Source: Onchidella celtica (taxonomy: Eukaryota > Mollusca > Gastropoda > Systellommatophora > Onchidiidae). Taken from it: 64,000 bases of DNA. The translations under genes and the position numbers were made by a program. Below the pieces are notes generated by a model. That model did no database searches and had not been told where the DNA came from. It worked only from the letters and a program-made list of their open reading frames with translations. The stretch covers positions 23,057,043-23,121,042 of the forward strand of contig OZ007581.1 in assembly GCA_963931925.1 (NCBI GenBank). The letters are read 5' to 3'. Positions 1 through 15,018 of the stretch are shown here, piece after piece. Each line of letters starts with the position of its first letter. The first letter of the stretch is position 1.

Positions 1-3000
1 TCTGATTCGGCGCTTGCTTTTCTTCTTCTCCGCTCACACGGCGCCTCTGTGGTATTTTGATGTTCATCCATCTCCAAAAACATTTTGTCGGTTGTCATAT
101 TGCATTGCGCAGTTTCTAATTCTCTACGCGGAGCGTCGCAGGCCAATGCTCTGGGGCTATTTTCTACCTTTAACACTCATTTCTTCCTTCCCTATCATGT
201 TTGCCGTTTCCAGGCGACTGTTTGCCAGCCTCACCGGTATGAAATAGGAAACGCTAAAGCGGATCATCTACACGGGGGATTTTTGGACCACTACATCAGT
301 TTGGCGTTCAGGAAGTCGTCCGGGGCCATGGGAAATGTCAAGAAAATTTAGAAAAATTATCCATTTCGCGCTTTCTTCAGGTTATGTTTTTATATCCGTT
401 TCGTTTTTGTTCTTTGTGGGACGGTGGAAGGGAGTATGTTCAGCTCCCTGTCTTCTCCCCCTATGAGCCAAGTAATATTTTCCTCCATTAATTTCAGCTT
501 TTGTCGTGGTTTCATCCTCCCCTTCTCTTGTCCCAAATAGATCACTGGCGTTTTAACTCTTGCAAAGCGTGAAATGGAAACTCGTAGACGAATGAACTCG
601 CCGTAAATCTGCAGCGCCGTTCAACTTTGGTGCCAGTCTGGGTTTAAAAATAAACATTTTTGTACGTGATTTAGCACCCTTGCCGTCTTACCAATGAGCG
701 CAGCTGTTCAAAGCTCGGTGCGAAAACCAATAGGCGTTTATTTATTAATATCTATTTTATGGTGGAGCAAGACAGATCTGGGCGTCGTCAGCACTGTACT
801 GACCCGCTGTGGATTGGAAAATGATGGCAAATTAAAAGCAGGAGAAATTAACGCAATATTAAAAAAAAAATGAGAGAGAGAGAAAGAGAGAACATTTTTA
901 AATATTAACTGCCTAAGTATTTTGAGGCAGGAATGGTTGAAAAAGTAACGAACATTTTGTATTGGTTAGCATGAAATTAGAACACAAATATTTTTTCTTC
1001 GGACTCGAGTCTTTTTTGTTTGTTGTTGTTGTGCAAAACAAGGTTTCAGTCACTATAAAACACGGCGATTACGTAAGTGTTTTGTTATCATCATCTGAAA
1101 AATTTGAGATAATATCTATTGGCACTGGTAATTGAATTGAAACGTTAATTTTACACCAAGGATGTGCTTACCTACTTTATTAACTTGTCTAACCCATTCG
1201 TTTCTCCTGGTGTGCAAGATGATAAAACTGAAAAGTAGTTTTTTAGAAATTTAATTTCATTGTAATATTAAACTAACTTTAGTGTTCTCTGTGAGATTTA
1301 TGACCATTTTGTTTCCCGTATTCAAGTGGGCTGCTCGTATCAAATGGCAGCCACTCAAATGAAGTAAGAAAAAGAAATTTTTAGGAAAGCCAAGTCGGCG
1401 TATTGAAGGAATGAGTAATGCAGGATCATCGAAAAAGAAAAAGCACAAAAAATGGTCTTATGAAGCCAGTTTTTGTTGGAAAAGTAGGTCAGCATTTAGC
1501 ATTCTGATCACTGCTAAAGCTGGAGATGCAATGGATCCTGCGATCTTGGAATATTTTGACCCCTCGTTTGTGTGTCTGTTTCTACCATTTGAGCCTAGCA
1601 TCGAGAAGGTCGAGTCGAGAGACGTTGAGGATTTTCTTTACAGTAAAAGCTCCCTGTCGGGAAAAGAGTAGAGGCATCAGTGCATTTGTTTCTGTGTTGT
1701 AGACTGTGAGAAGGTATGACGAGACAAAGTGAGAAGTCTTTCACAGACTCACTTAGAAATAACAGATCAGTTTCAATTCTGTGAGTCCTGTCACCTTGAA
1801 TGAGTGATATGTTTTTGTCTATACACATTTTGACTTTGAACGCATACCAAAGTTAAGATATATTCACACCAGGAAGAGACAGCAGTCCTTTGGTGTTCTC
1901 CTTCATTTTGGAATAAAGAAAGCTTTTATGAAACCCGGGCTTGATGATTAAAGGAAGTGTTTCTGGGTTGTGGGAAAACATGGTAAGCAAAGCGATTTTG
2001 AGCTTTTCGTCTTCCCGTACGCGCGCATTTGTATGTGTGTACGCGACCGCTTGTTCAGGGCGAAGTTGCATGAGGGATATATTATTTATGACTGTCAGTA
2101 TGTCTGCCCACCCCTGGTTAGTGTGCTTGCGTTCAGACAACGCTTTTACAAACCAATAGTTCGGATGTCTCCATATGTTACAGGCCGACATTTGAAGTTC
2201 TTACCATGTATACACAACCTCCATATTCATTGTGTATTTTTCAGAATCCTAAGTCACCCGATGACTGTGAGATGTCATTTTGAACAACAGAGTGAAGACA
2301 CAAATAATTCAGTGCACGAAAAGTCTTTTTTAAGAACAAACAAACAAACAAACAAAAGTCATAGTATACTGTCTTTTTATAATGCCCCCCGCCCTAGTGT
2401 CCTAAAAAAACAAGAAAATAAACCCTAATGCATTCGTAAAACCATTGGTATCGATTTGGCGCTGTTGCTGCTCTCCTTGTCTCTTCCAAGTAGAGAGTCG
2501 ACTCTTATCCACAAGTGCTTTGTTCTCAGTACTCACATTTCGTATTTTTATTCCTTCAACTTTTCTCTCTGTCTAGCATTCAAAACCCTCCACGCTGGCA
2601 TTTATGGGAAAGTCCCTTTGACAATAGGGAGGTGTTAAAATGCCTTGCTCAATTTTATCTCTGTCTGCTCAGTGTTCCTGTTAAAATATCCGCCTCTCTC
2701 AGTCTGTCATTCAACTATATCATTGTCAAGTGCATTGCAGATGTGAGCGCAGAGAGAGAAAGCGAGAGAGAGAGAGAGAGAGAGAGATTAAAAATATAGG
2801 CGTTAAAGATGAAGACATACACGTCAGGTACGCACAGATACGCACAGATACGCATGTTAATGTACATACTCTTTCATAACACCCTGCGTCTCAGATAACA
2901 CTATGAAGGTCACTGTCCATTCTGGACTGCCAAGTCCTTCATGTTTTCCACACCTTTCATTTATCTCTCATTCACCTCATTCAGTCACAACCACGGGGTT

Positions 3001-6000
3001 CAGTATTACAAACATAGACATGAACTCACTCACATGTCCACGCACACTGCATCAACAAAGGTGTGAAAATCCTTTCTTCATTAAAGAGCCATTTCCCGTT
3101 TTACCTCAAGACTATCGGTTACATTCTCACACCTGACAACAATAGAAAAACAAAACTAAAAGAGCGGCTGCTTTCCGGGAACCCTTTATTCTTCTCTTAC
3201 ATGAAAGCCCTCTTCTTACCTTTGCCATATATCGAATGTTCAGATTGAAACCTGAACATATTTCTTTTATGTCTGACAATGAAAAGCGTTAGAATTAGAA
3301 GGAGTTAGAAGCTCTTGAGAGAGAAGATATTTTTTATTGCCAAAGAATGTTTGCAGTTCAATTATTTTTTTATTTTTTAAAAAACATTTCTGGAGGGTTT
3401 ATTCAGAAACATTGTCAAGATACCCTATCAAATGCTGTATATTTGACAAAAACAAAACAAAACAAAACAAAAAAAGGCTCAACGCGATGTTTTGGAAGTC
3501 CTGTCGTGCCTGGAAGGGAAATCTAGCTGAGACAGGTGGAGCGGACTTCCGGTGTGCTTCCCGTCAACCCTTGAAACACGGGCATACCGATCTGAGTGGG
3601 CGAGATTCTCTTAACTGTGTTTGATACTGGAATCGGTGTGAAATACTCAAAGGAAAACTAGTTCGATCCATTTATTTATTCATTTATTTATTTATTTATG
3701 TATTTTTGAATAATGCGGTAAAAATACGCAGTCCGGACTGTATTCTCCTTATTATTATTACCATTACGATTATCATCGTTCTTGTTATTGTTGTTTTTGT
3801 TATAATTATTATTATCATCATCATCAACATTGAGATGCCTGATATGCTAGGACTCGGGTACGTGTCATCAAATCAAATCAAATGATATTAAATATGACAC
3901 TTACAGAGAATTTTATATGTCTCCTGGTATTGTTGCGAAAAATAATATGAAATGTGGCGATGACGGATATAGATTAAATATATTGCGTGTTTGGATCGTA
4001 CAGTTTTGTAGTATCTCGATACTACAGAGTCGTCTTGTATAAATTGCACAAACTGGAAATCGCCCACATGGCATGGGTGTTGTACTGATGGGTGGAGAGG
4101 GTATACCCGATAAGGTGCGTTGAATTAACTTATCAGCAAGCTAGAGTCACGGCAAAGGGTTCTGGGATGGTTGCTGTCGTTGATCTCGGCATTATTGCTG
4201 ATGTTGTTATTTGCTGCTGTTTCAGATGTTCAGAGAACTAACGCGAAATTGTAAACACACAGTTGTTTGTACGTTCTTTTGCATTTAGTCATATACCCCT
4301 TAAATGGTATGCATAACAGAACCATGGCATTACAGACTTCCATTCATCATCTTAGATCCTTGGATTTTCCACCCACAGAGGACCATTATACTTTTTTTTT
4401 TTTTTTTTTAAATTTAAAGGAAGAAAAGAAAGACAACCAGAAAGAAAGAAATACATGGCAGTTTTCAGAACGTAGCTGTCGTTTGATTTTGTTATCGCTT
4501 CCAAAATTAACAAGGAAATTTAGGGTAGGTATCATTTTTTAAAAGCACTATCTGATGCAATTATCTTGCAGCATTTCATTATTTACTGAGTAGTTATTAA
4601 ATATCGTTATGGTAAAAGTGCGTAACACGCACTAGTTACATGCTGTATAAAGGAATCATGATGGTTGTCTTCCAATTTATGCAATATAATTATGAAAAGG
4701 CGGTCCACTTTATTGTCCCCCAAAGGCGAGAGTTTGTTACCTGCCACACTGTTCGCATCAGTAATGTTGGTTATTGAAGTCACTACAATGGCGTTACTTT
4801 AGACGGAGCATGCATTATATTATTATTGAAAAGACCAATATCACATGCAGAATACATGAAGGTTTCACTGTGAATCATTTGTTGACCCGAGGAAAATGGC
4901 ATTAAATCCGACAAGCAGGGACAGCGTGATATGGAGTGTAAATTCCACTCATGCCCGATTTGCAAAAATGTGGAAGGTCTTTGTTGTCCATATGCGTGAA
5001 GTGAATACAAAATTTTCCTCCCCAGTTTTTACAAGGACACGAAAGATGTCTGCATGGAAAAACTCACTGTTGAAAATGTCACTTATGAAATCAGTGCAGA
5101 GCTGACATGAGCAGTGAATTAGATGATGTCGAGTGTGAGATTTCATTGTGTGACAGTTTCCTGCAATCTGCTTTGAGCTGGTGTGTTTTGCATGTTCTCA
5201 TCTGTGATTCTAACATTTCTCTCCAGGCCGGTGTTGTGAAATAGTCTGTGAAGAACATGTGGTGTGGATGGTGTTGATCATTGTTGTTCTTGTTGTTGAA
5301 GATGCAGGTGGTGTGGAAGGCGCTTGTTGTTTCAGTTTGTTGTTGAGCTTTGTTGTTTCATCTTGCTGGGTTTCCGCCTTTCAAAAAGAATTGACTACAA
5401 CATTTTGTGTAGAGGATTTGTAACTCATATTTCTCTGTATGTAAAGTCATGCTGTGTAGTTCATTACATCACCTGGTTTTGGGATATGGGTCCAGTCTGT
5501 ATAAACATCAGGTTTGAGCTTGGGCGAGTCACGTTTTAAGTGAGTGAACCTCCAAATAAGTTACAAGCTCTAGAAATATATGTGCATGACAGCTATAATT
5601 GTTCAGATATTTCTGATTGTGTCTGACCAAGTATTTCTGAAACTGAGTTTTCATAAAAATTTGAGGCAGGCAGTGGCTGATGAAGCTCTTTCAATTTATT
5701 TATTTATAAATTAATTTTGTTTGAAAGTTGATCTAACGATTTGCTTGCAACACGCAACATTTTAGGTAGAGAAGAATAAAAGGAATATAAATATATGACG
5801 CAGAGGGGCATGACAACCACAGAAGGTTATAGACACGATAAGATAATACTGAAGGCCAGTCCACAGTTTCAAATGAAGCACCTCGGTGAGGTGTAGTCCA
5901 AACTTCTATTTTGCTCACACCTTGACAAATGGGTAAAGCCGATCTTTTGCCACCTCAGACATGATAAGACAGCAGAACGTTGAAATTTAGAAGCATTTCA

Positions 6001-8141
6001 TCATTCTGAGAATGCCAAGTTAGGCTTTGGTGCGTTCTTGAAAGGATTCTTTCTGGTCGCGATCGTTTTTCCGGGGGATACCAAACGTCTCACCCAATTC
6101 TTTGAGTTTTTTTTTTTTTTTTGGGTTGTGTTTTTAAACTAGTGTTTGGTAGAGAAAGAGAAGTCGGAAAGTAAAAGGCGGAACAGGAGGGAGATGGAGA
6201 AGGAAATATAATAAATCTGAAAGTACATTGGGGGGTTTGTAGGTAAAGGGGAAGGTAGTAGAGGGAAAAAAACAACACAAAACCGTAGGTGACAGGATAG
6301 GAGTTTTTCTATGAGATTGTGTGCGTGCGTGTGTGTGTGTGTGGGGGTGGGTGGGGGAGGGGAATAAAACTTGTGGAGACTGGGATGAAGTTTCCTAGGA
6401 GATTTTCGGGAAGGGGATAGAAGACAGAGTGAAAGGAAGAAAAGAAGACGGGTTAGTTGTTGGCATGGAGAGGTATGTGGATTTATTTGTTCCTGTTATG
6501 GAAGGTTATTCGAACAAAGACTTGGATAGGTGGTACAGTAGACTGATTGGAATAGAGTTGATCTACAGTTTGTCTTTGGGAATTTTGGTAAACCAGTTTT
6601 ACTGAATTGTCTCAGCGAGGAGAACGAAGGGAAAAAAAAAAAACATTGCAAGAGTTTATGCATGGTTTAGAAGGGCCATAGCGCATGAACGTAAAACAGA
6701 TGTAGGGTGATAAAAAAAAAGACAAGAGACCATCGTCTCACTGCAAATAAACCAAGCGGAGATAAATTAAGGGAGCCGAAGACCTGGGTTTCCTATCGTA
6801 GCACTGCTTGCCCTGTATCACCCTATGTATCCCTGTTTCTCCTGATGCCTCCACGTGTCATAGATCCTGCTCGGTCAGTGCTGACATCTGATATATTAGG
6901 TGAGAAATTTGTACAGGAAAAGCTGAGGAAGAGCGCGTCATTGATTTTCGAATATAATGCTCTAAAGCATGCATATCCGCAACTTGCAGAAAAATTACTG
7001 AAAGAAATAATATAAAAAAAAAAATACTCCCACAATCATGATACTATTGTCTTTAAAAGTTTTGATACAGGCAGCACGGCAATAAGAGATCACAGCGCAT
7101 GCGCAAACATATTGTAGAAGAAGAATACACACCACCACATATTCTGGCTTTTTGGAGAAAGAAACTCCATTTAGAAGTCAAAGAACAGCACTGGACAATG
7201 TCGAAAAAGATATGCACAGAAACCCGATTAAAAGAAAACAATCGAACAGTAAAAGATTTCAACACGAAATGTATAGAATCGAAGCGAAACAGGATATGTT
7301 ATTGTTACTTATCTGCGAGTCCGTCTGCCAAATGCATGGAAGCTCGAGCTTTTGTGACTGTTCAATGACCTCTGCTTCATTGTGAGTAGATCTACCTATT
7401 TGTTACATGGAAACCACTGCAGGGGCGGCGTGTGTAGAAAACAGCATAAGGTTGTAAATTCTCGTAGATCTGCTTAACTCTTTGACTACTTACAATAGGA
7501 CAGCTGTTAATGGAACCCCATTCACTTCCAGTCTACCAGAGACGAGCGTCTATCGTAGCATCAAAGATTGGCACTGGTGGCAGAGAAAACACAAGACTTG
7601 TCCGCTCTATGACCCAGTTCGAAAGTTTTCAAGCCTGAAAGTACTAACGTTTTTCGTTATTTTTTATAACAATCGAGAACCATGGCCTAACATTGCATTG
7701 AAATTGGCTTGGGAGAATTTTACACAATTTACACTGAATTTGTCTCAAAATTGATCACTGTTAAAAAGAAAAAACAAACAAACAAACAAAACGGATGACA
7801 AATTCTTTATTGTTGTATGACCATTACAATTGCCCTTCAGGGGAAAAAAAAAAACAATAAATAAAAAATCGGCATTCCTAAATCACAGGCATTGTCACTG
7901 CTAATATCGATACGTTGCATTGTCATACAGAACCACAGGCATTTTGTATTGATAGTGGTCCTGAAATTTGTTAACAATTTGAAAGTATACTTTGCCAAAG
8001 ACATCAGACAAGTTTACAGACTGTTTAAGTTCGTTTATGGCAGTTTAACCATCTTTAGTGAAAATACGTGTCATTATTGGTTTAATTCTTCCCACCAAAG
8101 AGTTTCTCTGACTTGGTCGTTTGTTAAAAATGATAACAAAC

Positions 8142-8203
8142 CTCTTTCTCTCTCCTCCTCCCTCCCTCTCTCTCCTCCTCCTTCTCTCTCTCTCTCTCCT
8201 CCT

Positions 8204-8301
<98 letters not shown>

Positions 8302-8314
8302 TCCCCCCCCCCCC
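8142..8314 (+). repeat. (CT)n microsatellite with adjoining poly-C
   Basis: CT-rich from 8142, nearly pure CT dinucleotides from about 8207 to 8298, then a run of about 13 C and T-rich sequence. The apparent Ser-Leu and Arg-Glu ORFs on the two strands come only from the repeat. Confidence 0.97.
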
Positions 8315-11300
8315 AACTTTTTTTTGGTTTTTTTTTTGTTTTTTTTTTTTTAATTTATATGACCTGACATTCCCTTTATCCCCTCAAGCCCGTGCATTTT
8401 GCGGTCACATACGATTAGGATGAAGACCGCTGTGTGGAAGCAGCTGTTTAACACAAATCCAGTGGTAACTCTGGCGCTGTTAACGATGCGATAAACAATT
8501 TGAGTGACTTACACATGTCGTAGAACAACTGGTTAAGTACAAGCCCAGGCCTGGACCACGATTTGCGTCCGCGCTGTTTGCCCAGAAATCCCCGTGAATG
8601 ACTTACAAGTGTTGAAAGATCGGCAGGCCGGCGATACCAATGAGATTTCTATGAAATTCAGCGCGTGCTCTGGTTAAGAAACGTTAAGCTTTACTGTAAA
8701 CGTACAAGTACTTTTAAACGACCACTGTGATAAAAACTTGTTTTCTTCTTGCGGGGTTCTGTCCATGCTCCACCCCACCCCGCGGCAGAAACGTTCCAGG
8801 TCGTGTGTGCCATTCTTTGGTTAACACGTTCTTGAAGAAGATTGAAATGTTTGCTCAGTCAGTAATGTAGAAAGTGGTCCGTATGACGGTTTGTCGCCGC
8901 TGGTTGGTTACTCTTCATAATTATCCTTTTTCAGCTGCAAGAAAATGCAGAAGTTTTGTTCCATGAAGATATTCAAAATTACCAAGCTATAGATAATTGA
9001 AATTATATGCTGAATTCATCTAGATACTAGATGATGAAGTGAAATCTGAAAGCAATCTAACTAGGAGCCGGAATGTGATGAAATTTACTTAGGTAAAACA
9101 ATTTATTATTAATTAGCCTCTTGCAGATCTGTCTCTGTTTGAAACGCTGAAAGCGAAGAACGAAAACTGGTTTGAGCATTTACATCTGAAAGGTGAGCTG
9201 TGCACTTGGGGGGGGGGGGGGGGTTTAAGGAAGAAAGGAGTCTGGGGGTTGGGGGTGGGAATGCAAAGCACTGTCAGGCATAGCTTATAGAAGCCGTTGT
9301 GGGTAAAGCCTTGGACTCAAGATAAATAGTCTGCACCATTTCACAGCAGCAGCTCTACTCGGCACCATCAATCAATCTAAAGTTTCAGCATTTCTTTCTC
9401 CTATCTTCCCATCCTTCCTTTTCTTCTCTTCCCCCGGTGGATACCGTAGCGCTCAATGCTAATTCTCTCTCTTCTTTCTAGCTCCACCCAGCCTAAGTCC
9501 TCCCTCACCTAGCGCTAACCCTATACCCCGGTCACGCCCTGGAGCCGCCAGTTGTGACCCATTTATTTTTAGAAATTAATATACATTCGATTCCGGATAA
9601 GAGAAGGGTCGGAAAGAAGAGCCAAATGTTGCAATTTACCGAAGGTTTATGAAACATGCGATGTTTGTTGGCAATGTTCATTAAAAAAAAAAAAAAAGCC
9701 AAAAACAGCTGATTTCTCTATATCACATGATGTGTAATCACATATTAATATTTCTTTCACATGTTTTTATCACAAAGTCCACAGAGGCGGGCTTAACTTT
9801 CCATCGCCAGAAAGGATGATGCAATTCTTCATTGTTTGTCTCTGTTGAAGGCAGAGGCGAAAGAATGTCAGAATAACGGTGGAATTGTAGATTCTATGCG
9901 AACATTTTTTTTTTTTTGTGGAAGCTGTACGCTGGAGACTGAAATGCAAATTTATTTAGTTTGTTGGATGCATTTTCGTAACAACATTTTGAAGAAGATT
10001 TTGTAGTAAAGGTATATAGGTAAAATGACCAGAAGTTGAGTACAGGCAACGGGTAGTTTGGCATTCTTCAAAAGAAAGCCAGAAATCGTCACTGTCTCGT
10101 AAAGGGAGAGGTATAAATTATGCTATTATCAGATTTGCGTCTAAACGGGTTATCGTGGATACTGCTGCTTTTTCAGTTGGCGAATTTACCAGATCTATTC
10201 TGGCTGAAGTTGACGGGTTGTATCCCCCCTGTCAGATTTCCGGAAAATTGGCTAAATTTTAAGCAAGCGATTTCCCGTCCGGTTCTTGGTTACCCTAGCA
10301 ACTTCTCAACCCCCCCCCCCCCCCCATCATATTGTTGAAAGAAAAAAAAATGGGACAGGGAAAGCAGGGAAAGGAATATTACGGAAGGCTACTTGTGTAA
10401 GAAAAAAATATATTAAAAGTTGCTCTTTATTTTGATGGCCATGGAGATGATAAACAGAAACCTGCCTGTAAAAAAAAAAAAATAATTGAAAAAACATCTC
10501 AGAACTTGTTCGTGAAATTTTGAGGAGGGATAAAATTTTACCCTGAAGAAATGTTTGCCCAAATGAAAGAGTGGCTAATGGATTATTGCAAAGGATTTGA
10601 TTGGACAAATTTTACCCATGATAGCGAGACTTAATCGATGGATAAATAACCATTCGTACTTCCTTTCGGCCGCCTGATATATGCATGCAACCGTTAACAA
10701 CAACAAAAAAGAAAGACTGTTGATAAACATTTCAAAGCATCGTCTTCTCACTGCTGGGTATATCTTCCTTTGATCACATCATTATTCTAGCAAAAGTTGT
10801 AATAAGGCATGGGGCTGATATACATGTACATGTGAACCGGGAAAGGAACAATGACAACGTCTATACGTAAGTCGTTTGTCATCCCTATTGGCCAGCCAGC
10901 ACCAGAAAAAGAAAGGGATACCCGGTACCTAAATCGGAGACAGACTGAAAGTGACTGCAAAATGGTTTGATACTTTTTACGGTTGTTAGGAATTGGAAAT
11001 ATCAAGGATTTATGTACATTGGAGTTTTATTCAGATATGTCAGTTTTTATGTCCCTCGAGGTGGCATAGGAAAGGGTCTTGAAATTGGGACAGGATGGGG
11101 TGACGGGAAAATGATTTAATATTTTTGTCATGTCATAGCCATTTGATAACCTAAGGGATTTGCATTTTTAATTTGTAATATTTATAGTAATAATGTACAT
11201 GTGAAAGAAAAAAAATATTTATTATTTTATTATATTCATATTCAGACAAGTGTGCACGTATCGTGTCCGTAAAGGCATTGTCCCATTTTTCCAGATGGAA

Positions 11301-14300
11301 AGAAAAGAAGAGCTCCATGGATCCAGTATGCCGAAGCGGAAAAATAGAAATGGGGGTGAGAGAAGAGGGGCGGACACCGACTTTATGTCTGTCAGGGTAA
11401 TTTGTTCTTTCTCTTTCATGGCCTATTCCTCATCTTGACTTAGCCTGAATTGCGTCGGTCTGTTGATTACGTCCATTTTACTAATGATGATAAATTCAAA
11501 ACTTGAAATGGCCTGACGTGGCCTGGAGTCCCATTTTCTGCCGAGCAAAGTACGCAACCCTCGAATGTTTGAAAACAAGCTTCGGTTAAGTGGCGTCATT
11601 ATTCTCCATATGCCAGGCTTAGGATGAATGTGTTTGCTGTGAATATTCTGACATTGATTTATGAAGTAGGTGTTGCACTTCCAGTTACCAAATTAAATGT
11701 TTATCATGATGCAGGAGATGATATTTTCATTTTCAGTTGATACACTATTCCATTGGTGTCGTTTATTATGAGAATGTTTGTAAATTGTTGTGCCAACTTC
11801 AGGCAGCTTTCATCATGTTTCAGTTTTGATGGTGGAGCATGGAAATCACTGAAAATGAGAAAACTGCTGTTAATGTACTGTATAGTTATTTTTTTTCCCC
11901 GCACGGCTTAAATATTTTGTCTTAATGCCAGTACGTAAATTGTTACACGGGCAGAAAACATTCTTGAAGATAATCTATCAAAGCATTTTTTGTTTCACAC
12001 AAGAGATTAAGGATTAGTTGAGTTGAGCGGAGTCAGAGAGAAAACACGTCGGCAAGATAATGGTCATATTGTAGCAGAAAAGAGTAAGACCTCAGGCAGG
12101 TTTAACATGATAGGAGAAAATGTGATGTGCAGTCTGTCAGCAGAGTAATCATGGATTCAACGTATCTGTCTTCCGTGTTAGTACTTTTTTGTGTTTGTCA
12201 CGTTACGTAGAAGAGTGAGTCGGCTTTTAGTTAACATTTTCTTCCTAACAAGTTGCTGTTTAATCGTGAAGCCACTTTATCCGACGGGGGTAAACATTTT
12301 TTATGATAAACTGGATCGTGTAATTGATTTTTTTAATTTTATTATTGATTGTGATAATTTAACAGATGTTTTGCCATTGGAAACTAAACGTGTTGCACTT
12401 AAAACAAACTGTTTCGTTCACATCTACTTGGGAACTATGAGCTCTGACTTAGGATAACGTCTAAAACACTAGCTCAGCGAACGCAGCGTGACTCAAAACG
12501 CGGTAAGAAATTCCGCTTCACGCTAAGCGATGATGATGAGAAACAAACACCAAATTGTTTACACTCGGTTACGTCCTCAGATTTGGTTAGTTGGCAGATT
12601 CGGCTCAAATTTCCATCCTACCAAACACATCACTTAAAAAGCTGAATTTGAGAAATCTGCTGGTCTCGGGGAACGAGTTGTTGTTTTCTGTAATCCTCGC
12701 CGCTTCTCTTGCCCCTTCTCACTATCTCTCTCTTTCTCTTTCTCTTTCCTCTCCCGACTTCCCCTGCTGACTTGGATAAAACGAGCACTTCCATCACTGC
12801 CATGCTTCTCGCCAAGGAGACGCTTATGTGCAGCGGTTCTCACACCGTCTGTCTTTCTCATTGAAAAACACGGTGATAAGCAGAGCCCATCTTGATTATT
12901 ATACAGAACTGGAAAGTCCTGACCCATTTGTCTTTGGAAAGTGAATATTGATTAAAATAAATAAATAAATAAATATAGTTCCAGAAGAAACTCCCGCAGA
13001 CATGGTGCAGCAATAAAATACACAGAGTACCGTTTCAGCGGTAAATTGGGAGGTGGGCATTAAATTAGAGCGATAGTTGCATTGGTTGTTTAACTCGGTC
13101 AGGCCAGTTTGTTCGTCCTTCTATGTGGCTTTTTATTTATTTCTTCAATGTATCTCGTATTTAATCATGGCCAGTTGTGGTCTGGTAAATGGAATCTTTG
13201 AGAACCCCGCAATCTGTAGATTCCGTTTTTCGGCATAGCCCAGCAAGCAGTTAGTCCGGAGAGACATTGCCATCATTCAAAACGTGGCGTATTCATAAGA
13301 TGGATATCCTAGTGAGAACAGTAACGTTCTCAATTGGGTTAAGTTTCCTTCTATTCCTTAAACGATCTCAGATGTTTGTTTGACTAAATTGTAACCCCGT
13401 AACTGTGACAGTAACTGAGCAATGGGAAGATGAATCTGACAAACTTGGCGCCAAGTTCTGGAAAGAGTTAAATCGAACGGGGAAATGTTGTTGGTTTTTT
13501 AAGCATTCAAGTGACCAGTGACAGCTGTAAGATTGATTAAGGCCATTTTTTTTTTTTTGTAGTTCCAAGAAATCAGCACTCTTTCATGTCAAGACTTTTT
13601 TTTAATTTGGACCTCAATAAAGGTGTTTGGATCTCTTTACCAGTAGTTTGAGTCAGTGAAATTGTGGTCATCAAATAAGGATATGTGGCTTTGGATTTTG
13701 TGTCAGCCATACAGATCATTAATTTAAATGTGTGAAGGTTGTAAATAGATTCCAAATTGTCAGTGAACCAAGAACTTCACTGATTGTGAAGACTGGTAAG
13801 TTTGCTGTATGTAGGAAAGTCAGTGAACGTGGGTACCTACTAAGTTTTCTGGCCAACCTTTTTAATCATTGGCTCTAGCATGTAACACAACATAACGCGA
13901 GAAAGTCGATCAGTGTTGGACAGTCATTGACAATATCTTCAGATCTGCCCTGTATACATGAAACTAAGGAAAAAGAAAGCACGCATGGATGGCATTGTGC
14001 AGTTATTTATGTTGTGAGAGATCTCTGCGTGGGAGAAGGACATAACAAACCCAAACAATATTGTTTTTACTTTTGTATCTATCCATAACCTAGAATGTAT
14101 CTGGCAATTTCAACGTTGATGCACATGTAGAAATATACATAATCGAGATCAAAGATGTCTGTGCATGTTTGCACGAAAACACGCGCACATAATGTTCATT
14201 ATGCGCGAGAGGCAATTGAAAATGGTGCCGTCCTTATCTTCAGGGAATAATAGCTCTGAATATCCTTTATTTTCATCTAGGCCTGCCCAGCATGGGCTTA

Positions 14301-14913
14301 TGCACGGATGTTTGGCATAATTTGATTCGTTATTTTTGCTGTTGACTCTTGTTTTTCTTCTAGCGTCGGCTCGCTGCGGCGTGGACAATGAAATCAAATC
14401 ACGAGAGAGGGATGCGAAGTCTCGATGATGTTAGTGGTTGATAAGGAGCAGGGGGATGTAAGAAAAATTGGGAAATGTAAATGACCAGAGTTTTTTTTAA
14501 AAAGGGTTTTCTTTTCAGTTAGTTTTATTTTCCATCCATGTCAAGAAGATTTGGGGAGTGTTGGCCTCTAGCGTGATCTGTAATAATTATAAGCATTTAC
14601 AAAGGTCTGCCTGTCTCTAGTGTTTTCACGAGTGGTTCGCCGTCAGTTGACCCCATCTTTGATTTCTTTCTGATCACGTAATTTGAAGAAAGGGATAAAA
14701 CAGAGAAGGGAAGAGATGGTTGAGGAAAAAACATTGTGAAAGAGCATTAAAAAGGCAAGAGGAAATGAAAAAGGGTTGGAGAGAGAGAGAGAGAGAGATG
14801 ACACCTACAATTACGTAATTTTGGAAAATGTTGCAATTAGCTGGCATTGTTGTTGTCTCTCTGAGTGGTTTTATAGAAACGAATGTTTATACCATATTTA
14901 CTGGAATTCCCCC

Positions 14914-15018
<105 letters not shown>

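Noticed and set aside
8074-8423. Ser-Leu repeat and Arg-Glu repeat proteins on the two strands
   Set aside because: They are translations of a (CT)n microsatellite.
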